Source: Ruminococcus sp.
GTDB lineage: Bacteria > Bacillota > Clostridia > Oscillospirales > Ruminococcaceae
Assembly (NCBI GenBank): GCA_015066705.1
Contig: SVNV01000009.1
Location: 1-64,000 of the forward strand
Length of the DNA stretch: 64,000 bases
Direction: 5' to 3'
Every line of letters begins with the position of its first letter. Position 1 is the stretch's first letter. Positions 60,748-64,000 of this stretch are shown piece by piece. The notes under the pieces were generated by a model. It saw nothing but the letters and a program-made list of their open reading frames with translations, made no database searches and was not told the origin of the DNA. The position numbers and the translations under genes were made by a program.

Positions 60748-61431
60748 TTAACTTTTAACATTTACAATTTTCAGCTCGTTTTCTCTTACCTTAAAGGCTA
60801 TTTCAAATTCTGAAAATGGCATAACATAAACTCTTTCTCCGTCCTGCTGATATGCAGGTCTTGGGTCCTGAGAAAGTATCTCCAGAAGTCCTTCACGCTT
60901 ATCCTCAGGAATGATTTCAAGTAGCTTTTCTTCATATTTAACAGTAAGCTTTCCTTCCGGCTCAGCAAGAGCAAAGCCGTTTGTTGCGTCAGGCTTTGAA
61001 TCGCAGTAAGGAAGGTATGGTTTTACATCAAAAATTTCCGTGCCGTCCATAAGGTCAGCACCCGAAACATAAAGCACAACCCCCAGCTTTTCGTCCTTTT
61101 CTACCTTTAAAAGCTTCACGCAGGAAAGTCCTATCGGATTAGGACGAAAAGGCGACCTTGTTGCAAAAACGCCCATACGGGTATTACCGCCAAGCTTTGG
61201 CGGTCTCACCGTAGGAGTAAAGCCCTCTCTGTCACTTTCTGAAAAATACCACACAAGCCATAAATGGGAGTATTCCTCAATTCCTCGGAATGCGTCGGGA
61301 TTTCTGTATTCTTTTTCAAAAACTATCTTAGAAACCACTCCCTCACAAAGTCCGCTCTGACGTGGAATTCCGAATTTGGTTTTAAAGTCATTATGTATTT
61401 TTGCAACAGGTTTAATCTTAAGCTCTTTCAT
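60748..61431 (-). CDS. trmO: tRNA N6-methyltransferase TrmO (TsaA/YaeB family)
   Basis: The ~227-residue protein has KPVAKIHNDFKTKFGIPRQ, YSHLWLVWYF and the signature FATRSPFRPNPIGLSCVKLL, then VSGADLMDGTEIFDVKPYLP. This is the TrmO beta-barrel family. It adds a methyl group to N6-threonylcarbamoyladenosine at tRNA position 37. The C-terminal extension of ~70 residues is usual. The ATG at 61431 follows GGAAAA; a GTG codon precedes it. Confidence 0.93.
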   Translation of the reverse strand: MKELKIKPVAKIHNDFKTKFGIPRQSGLCEGVVSKIVFEKEYRNPDAFRGIEEYSHLWLVWYFSESDREGFTPTVRPPKLGGNTRMGVFATRSPFRPNPIGLSCVKLLKVEKDEKLGVVLYVSGADLMDGTEIFDVKPYLPYCDSKPDATNGFALAEPEGKLTVKYEEKLLEIIPEDKREGLLEILSQDPRPAYQQDGERVYVMPFSEFEIAFKVRENELKIVNVKS

Positions 61432-61462
61432 CACACTTTTTCCTTTCGCAAGCTATGATTAA

Positions 61463-61491
61463 ATTTTATAATTTCACAGGTCTGATGTCAA
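61463..61491 (-). promoter_or_regulatory. trmO promoter
   Basis: On the minus strand TTGACA, 17 bases, TAAAAT, ~30 bases before the start. Confidence 0.72.
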
Positions 61492-61538
61492 GAAAAATAT
61501 GTTATTTCAATAAATTTTTTCAAGGCGACAAAAAAATA

Positions 61539-61567
61539 TTGAAATTAACACTGAATTATGCTATACT
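61539..61567 (+). promoter_or_regulatory. ddh promoter
   Basis: TTGAAA, 17 bases, TATACT, ~58 bases before the start. Confidence 0.78.
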
Positions 61568-61625
61568 TTATAAGGTTTCAATAGTTTGTTATATTGAAGT
61601 ATTTTTTGCGAAGGCGGTAATTTTT

Positions 61626-62612
61626 ATGACCATCAGAATAGGTATTATGGGATATGGAAATCTCGGACGCGGTATCGAATGCGCAATCAGACAGAATGAC
61701 GACCTTGAGCTTGTTGCGGTATTTACAAGACGTCCACCTGAAACTGTCAGAATCCTTACAGAAGGCGTTAACGTGTATCACGTTGATGACGCTATAAAAA
61801 TGAAAGACGAAATCGATGTTCTGATTCTTTGTGGAGGAAGTGCAACCGACCTTCCAAAGCAGACGGTTGAATATGCCAAGTATTTTAATGTGGTTGACAG
61901 CTTTGACACTCACGCTAAAATCCCTGAGCATTTTGAGAATGTAAATAAAATGGCTGTTGAAAACAACAACGTAGCACTTATTTCAGCAGGCTGGGACCCG
62001 GGAATGTTTTCACTTAACAGACTTTATGCATCAGCTGTTCTTCCACAGGGTAAGGACTATACCTTCTGGGGCAAGGGCATCAGCCAGGGACACAGCGACG
62101 CTATCAGAAGAATTGAAGGCGTTAAAAATGCAAAGCAGTATACTATTCCAATCGAATCAGCTCTTGAAGCTGTAAGAAACGGAAGCGAGCCTGAGCTTTC
62201 AACAAGAGAAAAGCATCTGAGAGAATGCTTTGTTGTAGCTGAAGAAGGCGCTGACCTTTCACGAATTGAAAATGAAATCAAGACAATGCCAAACTACTTT
62301 GCTGATTACGATACAACAGTACACTTCATCACAGAGGAAGAGCTTCTCCGTGACCACAGCGGAATCCCACACGGGGGTTTTGTTATCCGTAGCGGTAAGA
62401 CAGGCTGGAATGGTGAAAATTCACACGTTATTGAATACAGCCTGAAGCTTGATTCAAATCCTGAATTCACATCATCTGTAATTGTAGCTTACGCAAGAGC
62501 AGTTTACAGAATGAAAAATGAGGGAATGAGCGGTTGTAAGACAGTATTTGACGTTGCACCTGCTTATCTTACAAGTATGTCAGCAGACGAAATCAGAAAA
62601 AATCTTCTCTAA
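61626..62612 (+). CDS. ddh: meso-Diaminopimelate dehydrogenase
   Basis: The 328-residue protein starts MTIRIGIMGYGNLGRGIECA (NADP-binding), has FTRRPPE, LILCGGSATDLP, SAGWDPGMFSLNRL and GKGISQGHSDAIRRI, all of the Ddh family, at its usual length. It makes meso-DAP in one step from tetrahydrodipicolinate and ammonia for peptidoglycan and lysine. It bypasses the succinylase/acetylase routes. The ATG at 61626 has GGCGG before it; an in-frame upstream frame crosses the promoter and is rejected. Confidence 0.95.
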   Translation: MTIRIGIMGYGNLGRGIECAIRQNDDLELVAVFTRRPPETVRILTEGVNVYHVDDAIKMKDEIDVLILCGGSATDLPKQTVEYAKYFNVVDSFDTHAKIPEHFENVNKMAVENNNVALISAGWDPGMFSLNRLYASAVLPQGKDYTFWGKGISQGHSDAIRRIEGVKNAKQYTIPIESALEAVRNGSEPELSTREKHLRECFVVAEEGADLSRIENEIKTMPNYFADYDTTVHFITEEELLRDHSGIPHGGFVIRSGKTGWNGENSHVIEYSLKLDSNPEFTSSVIVAYARAVYRMKNEGMSGCKTVFDVAPAYLTSMSADEIRKNLL

Positions 62613-62618
62613 AAAACA

Positions 62619-62652
62619 AGGGCTATTCTCTTTTTTCGAGGATAGCCTTTAA
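62619..62652 (+). terminator. ddh terminator
   Basis: AAGGGCTAT-TCTC pairs with GAGG-ATAGCCTT over six bases, then T-rich sequence. Confidence 0.75.
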
Positions 62653-62681
62653 AATTTTTTCAAATGTATACTAAAAAGGTA

Positions 62682-62710
62682 TTGATTTTTGGAAAAATAT
62701 GTGTTATACT
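62682..62710 (+). promoter_or_regulatory. FTR-thioredoxin operon promoter
   Basis: TTGATT, 17 bases, TATACT, ~40 bases before the start. Confidence 0.8.
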
Positions 62711-62749
62711 ATGATTGAAAAGAAAAACACATAATAAGGAGGAGTAAAA

Positions 62750-62950
62750 ATGGCAGTACGTTTTAACAATGACAAGGAAATAGTTGCGACAGTAAAACAG
62801 GGACTAAAAGAAAAAGGCGGATATTGCCCTTGTCGAGTGGGAAAGCTTCCCGAAAACAAGTGTATCTGCGAGGAATTCAAAGCACAGATGGCTGACCCTG
62901 ATTTTGAGGGCTACTGTCATTGTATGCTTTACTACAAATCAAAGGATTAG
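62750..62950 (+). CDS. Minimal ferredoxin-thioredoxin reductase catalytic subunit
   Basis: The 66-residue protein has three CxC pairs: Cys26-Pro-Cys28, Cys38-Ile-Cys40 and Cys56-His-Cys58. This is the six-Cys set of FTR catalytic beta chains, four for a 4Fe-4S cluster and two forming the redox disulfide. It is about half the length of the plant subunit. It would pass electrons from ferredoxin to the thioredoxin encoded 11 bases downstream. No FTR variable chain or NADPH thioredoxin reductase is adjacent. AAGGAGGAG precedes the ATG. Confidence 0.85.
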   Translation: MAVRFNNDKEIVATVKQGLKEKGGYCPCRVGKLPENKCICEEFKAQMADPDFEGYCHCMLYYKSKD

Positions 62951-62961
62951 GAGGAATTTTA

Positions 62962-63270
62962 ATGAGTGAAATCAGACTTGACAATCAGACTTTTGCTGAT
63001 AAAATCTTAAAGGAAAACACAGTTGCGCTGGTGGATTTTTACGCTGACTGGTGTGGACCCTGTAAAATGGTAGCACCGATTATTGAGGAAATCGCCGAAG
63101 AATATGAAGACGTGGTTGTAGGAAAAATCAATGTTGACGAAAATATTGAGCTTGCGACAAAATATGGGGTTTCAAGCATTCCGACAATTATAGCTTTTAA
63201 AAACGGCGTGGAAAGCTCACGGATTATCGGTTACAGACCAAAGGAAGAAATTGAGAAGATGATTATGTAA
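62962..63270 (+). CDS. trxA: Thioredoxin
   Basis: The 102-residue protein has the thioredoxin fold with active site DFYADWCGPCKMVAP and the cis-Pro loop VSSIPTIIAFKNG. It reduces protein disulfides in the cytoplasm. TAGGAGGAA precedes the ATG at 62962. It is the second gene of the FTR-Trx operon, implying ferredoxin-linked reduction. Confidence 0.96.
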   Translation: MSEIRLDNQTFADKILKENTVALVDFYADWCGPCKMVAPIIEEIAEEYEDVVVGKINVDENIELATKYGVSSIPTIIAFKNGVESSRIIGYRPKEEIEKMIM

Positions 63271-63275
63271 AAAAT

Positions 63276-63306
63276 TAAGGAGTGCTGAAAAAGCACTCCT
63301 TTTTTT
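63276..63306 (+). terminator. FTR-Trx operon terminator
   Basis: AAGGAGTGCT pairs with AGCACTCCTT over GAAAA, then TTTTTT. Confidence 0.88.
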
Positions 63307-63311
63307 ATATC

Positions 63312-63908
63312 TTATTCCCAGTTATACATTTTAACAAGCTCGTTGTAATAATCGTCGTGCTGTACATTTCTTTCATAACGTCCCATCTGTTCGGCTGTAA
63401 AATCATTCGCATCAGAAGTGTTTGACGGAGGGACAGGAAATCTTCCGTAAACATTATAAACCCAATAATAGTCACCGTCATCAGAAAGTGTCAGAGCATA
63501 TAACCACTCGTCACCTTTTTTCATCGGTAGCATATCGCTTGAGTCATCTATTGTGTCAACACCGTTACGATTTTCCACACCGTAAAGTTGCCTGATTTTT
63601 ATGATGTCACCTACGTTAACATCTCCCTTTAAAACCTTAGTGATTTTTAAGCTACTCTCTGAACGTGGCACAGCAAGTCCTCCGGCATAATCACCATCGT
63701 TGATATGCTCGCCTACTACAACCAAGTCAACACCTTCGACTAAAGCCTCAGCATTATAAAAAATATACATATCTATCTCAGAACGAATTACATCGGTAGT
63801 AACATTTTCAACAGACGGTTCGGTTTTTGTTTCATTTTCATTATTAGAACAAGATGTTGAAGCAAATGAAATTGTTAAAGCTAAAATACAAGCAATAATC
63901 TTTTTCAT
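63312..63908 (-). CDS. Lipoprotein of unknown function
   Basis: The ~198-residue protein has a lipoprotein signal (MKKIIACILALTISFASTSC). The mature domain contains VDLVVVGEHINDGDYAGG and ITKVLKGDVNVGDIIKIRQL, which resembles a small beta-barrel seen in several Firmicute lipoproteins with VxKVLKGD-type motifs. No function is known. GGGAGG lies 9 bases before the ATG at 63908. Confidence 0.78.
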   Translation of the reverse strand: MKKIIACILALTISFASTSCSNNENETKTEPSVENVTTDVIRSEIDMYIFYNAEALVEGVDLVVVGEHINDGDYAGGLAVPRSESSLKITKVLKGDVNVGDIIKIRQLYGVENRNGVDTIDDSSDMLPMKKGDEWLYALTLSDDGDYYWVYNVYGRFPVPPSNTSDANDFTAEQMGRYERNVQHDDYYNELVKMYNWE

Positions 63909-63925
63909 AATGTAATTCCTCCCAT

Positions 63926-64000
63926 CTAATCCCATTTATCACATAGATTGCTCTTATCATGAATCATCGGTGACATTGCAATGTGTGAATACATACCATA
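63926..64000 (-). CDS. 3' end of an upstream gene (partial)
   Basis: The minus-strand frame from the right edge reads YGMYSHIAMSPMIHDKSNLC and ends DKWD at a TAG, 17 bases before the lipoprotein start. The frame is open and spacing fits an operon, but too little is visible to name a product. Confidence 0.4.
   Translation of the reverse strand, partial: YGMYSHIAMSPMIHDKSNLCDKWD

Overview
The window looks like a chromosomal stretch of a low-GC anaerobic Firmicute of the Ruminococcus type (Ruminococcaceae/Oscillospiraceae). The basis is the gene content: type III glutamine synthetase, meso-DAP dehydrogenase, the ruvCAB, ecfA1-ecfA2-ecfT-truA and walJ-rlmH clusters, secreted GH5 and GH51 plant-polysaccharide hydrolases, diguanylate cyclase and EAL proteins, and strong Gram-positive ribosome binding sites. 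Species assignment from sequence alone is not possible.

Layout. 0-7 kb: carAB (carB runs off the left edge), glnN, a lipoprotein, and htpG under a perfect CIRCE operator. 7-15 kb: metF, a CPBP protease, a secreted zinc phospholipase C, a solitary MazF, a three-gene PAP2 cluster, gap, and an orphan histidine kinase paired with a second phospholipase-C-fold protein. 15-27.6 kb: a long minus-strand run of housekeeping genes (ruvCAB, glmM, a SAM methyltransferase, the ECF transporter core, truA, a DUF5711-like protein, cvpA, clpE). 28-30.8 kb: murA, walJ, rlmH and a tRNA-Leu.

30.8-40.4 kb is an AT-rich accessory island. It holds a HlyB/HlyD-type type I exporter whose C39 peptidase-like domain has lost its catalytic Cys and His, a 40-residue peptide gene with its own terminator just before the exporter, and a complete divergent agr-type quorum-sensing locus (LytTR regulator, sensor kinase, AgrB, AgrD). 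It also has a dGTPase and small genes. The AgrD predicts a serine (lactone) ring. The agrBD promoter carries 20-bp-phased direct repeats typical of LytTR binding. The island is bounded by two ~78-bp direct repeats made of the 3' end and terminator of a GH5 gene: one copy is a decayed remnant beside tRNA-Leu, the other ends the intact GH5 gene.

40.3-64 kb: a GH51-GH5 operon, an EAL protein with a beta-helix-like tail, a P-type ATPase behind a yybP-ykoY (Mn2+) riboswitch, a Na/Pi-PhoU transporter, a MATE pump followed by a MITE-like element, an aldolase, a second tRNA-Leu, and a LacI-sensor diguanylate cyclase. Then come small membrane proteins, a flavin reductase, and a YdjI-YdjG-YdjH-like membrane-stress operon lacking PspA. 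The window closes with trmO, ddh, a minimal ferredoxin-thioredoxin reductase catalytic subunit with thioredoxin, and lipoproteins.

Most transcription units have recognisable sigma-A promoters (TTGaca-17-TAtaaT) and U-rich hairpin terminators, so operon boundaries are well supported. No rRNA, CRISPR array, transposase, integrase or phage gene was seen.
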